Shown in pieces: positions 5,955-6,077 of a stretch of 6,077 bases of DNA. Position numbers and translations under genes: made by a program. Numbering within the stretch: the stretch's first letter is position 1; every line of letters begins with the position of its first letter. Source of the stretch: an uncultured Actinomycetes bacterium. Its GTDB lineage: Bacteria; Actinomycetota; Coriobacteriia; Coriobacteriales; RUG844. The DNA is taken from the NCBI GenBank assembly GCA_900313875.1, contig OMSY01000089.1, forward strand, positions 1 through 6,077. Reading direction: 5' to 3'. Under the pieces are notes generated by a model. The model worked only from the letters and a program-made list of their open reading frames with translations. It was not told the DNA's origin and did no database searches.

Positions 5955-6030
5955 GTGAGCGGATCGGTTCCCTGTGCCGTTCACCCCGGTCCCCGCTCAT
6001 CCCGGTTCCCGTCCCGGCCGCTCATGCATG
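5946..6030 (+). repeat. Inverted and direct repeats in the leader before the last gene
   Basis: CATGCATGAG at 5946-5955 is perfectly matched by its complement CTCATGCATG at 6021-6030. With a 4-base bulge the stem can continue through CGG (5960-5962) and CCG (6018-6020). CCGCTCAT occurs twice (5993-6000 and 6018-6025), and both copies can pair with TGAGCGG at 5956-5962, giving mutually exclusive folds. TGTGCCGTTC also occurs twice (5973-5982 and 6029-6038). The region covers the plsC stop and most of the 106-base gap. No T run follows, so it is not a plain terminator. Confidence 0.5.
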
Positions 6031-6044
6031 TGCCGTTCGCCCAA

Positions 6045-6052
6045 GGAAGGAG
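6045..6052 (+). promoter_or_regulatory. Shine-Dalgarno site of the gene starting at 6061
   Basis: GGAAGGAG ends eight bases before ATG 6061. It is a strong, well-placed site, which supports a true start there although only 17 bases of the gene are visible. Confidence 0.6.
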
Positions 6053-6060
6053 ATGCCGAC

Positions 6061-6077
6061 ATGCAGGTCATCGTAGC
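6061..6077 (+). CDS. Start of a CDS cut by the window edge; possibly ispH
   Basis: Five complete codons are visible (MQVIV) plus the first two bases of a sixth, GC, which must encode Ala. Identity cannot be proven from this. IspH (4-hydroxy-3-methylbut-2-enyl diphosphate reductase, the last step of the MEP isoprenoid pathway) often follows cmk-plsC in Gram-positive bacteria. Its N-terminus is typically a short hydrophobic strand (…V-x-V-A) just before the first cluster-binding Cys region, which fits. The ribosome site at 6045-6052 supports the start. Treat the gene name as context-based inference. Confidence 0.5.

Noticed and set aside
4884..5984. A 366-codon open frame on the minus strand opposite cmk and plsC
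   Set aside because: It is explained by codon bias of the genes on the other strand; there is no recognisable motif.
1..6077. Search by eye for CRISPR arrays, insertion sequence ends, tRNA or rRNA genes, phage or defence genes
   Set aside because: None was seen: coding density is near complete with core housekeeping genes in a common order, and composition is uniform, with no sign of recent transfer.

Overview
The window is GC-rich, every supported gene lies on the + strand, and gene packing is very tight. Gene content and order (ABC-F ATPase end, small membrane protein, site-2 protease, scpA, scpB, rluB-type pseudouridine synthase, histidine phosphatase, cmk, plsC, then a start that fits ispH) suggest a high-GC Gram-positive chromosome. 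My best guess is a Coriobacteriia-type actinobacterium (Collinsella/Olsenella/Atopobium relatives). That placement is inference from order and composition, not from a search.

Layout: positions 2-124 hold the last 40 residues of a protein whose coiled-coil end looks like an ABC-F ATPase. A roughly 120-base gap follows, containing an imperfect hairpin (157-191) and a strong Shine-Dalgarno site. From 247 the genes form one near-gapless run: a 116-residue membrane protein of unknown function (247-597), a family M50 site-2 protease (594-1376), ScpA (1377-2186), ScpB (2183-2926) and a 23S rRNA pseudouridine synthase (2923-3759). After a 41-base gap come a histidine-phosphatase-superfamily protein (3801-4445), cytidylate kinase (4463-5125) and a PlsC-type acyltransferase (about 5133-5954). 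A 106-base leader then precedes a new ORF starting at 6061 and cut by the window edge.

Four junctions are stop/start overlaps or abutments (GTGA at 594, TAG|ATG at 1374-1379, ATGA at 2183 and 2923), so translational coupling is likely. The genes cover chromosome segregation (ScpA and ScpB are the SMC partners), ribosome maturation (RluB), CMP/dCMP phosphorylation (Cmk), phosphatidic acid synthesis (PlsC) and regulated intramembrane proteolysis. This is a housekeeping neighbourhood.

I see no mobile element, CRISPR array, tRNA, rRNA or defence system. The most interesting leftovers are the unknown membrane protein coupled to the protease, the Gly-to-Pro change in the phosphatase signature, and the 5947-6076 leader. 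That leader combines a 10-bp inverted repeat, two sets of direct repeats and a possible 41-codon ORF overlapping the next gene start.
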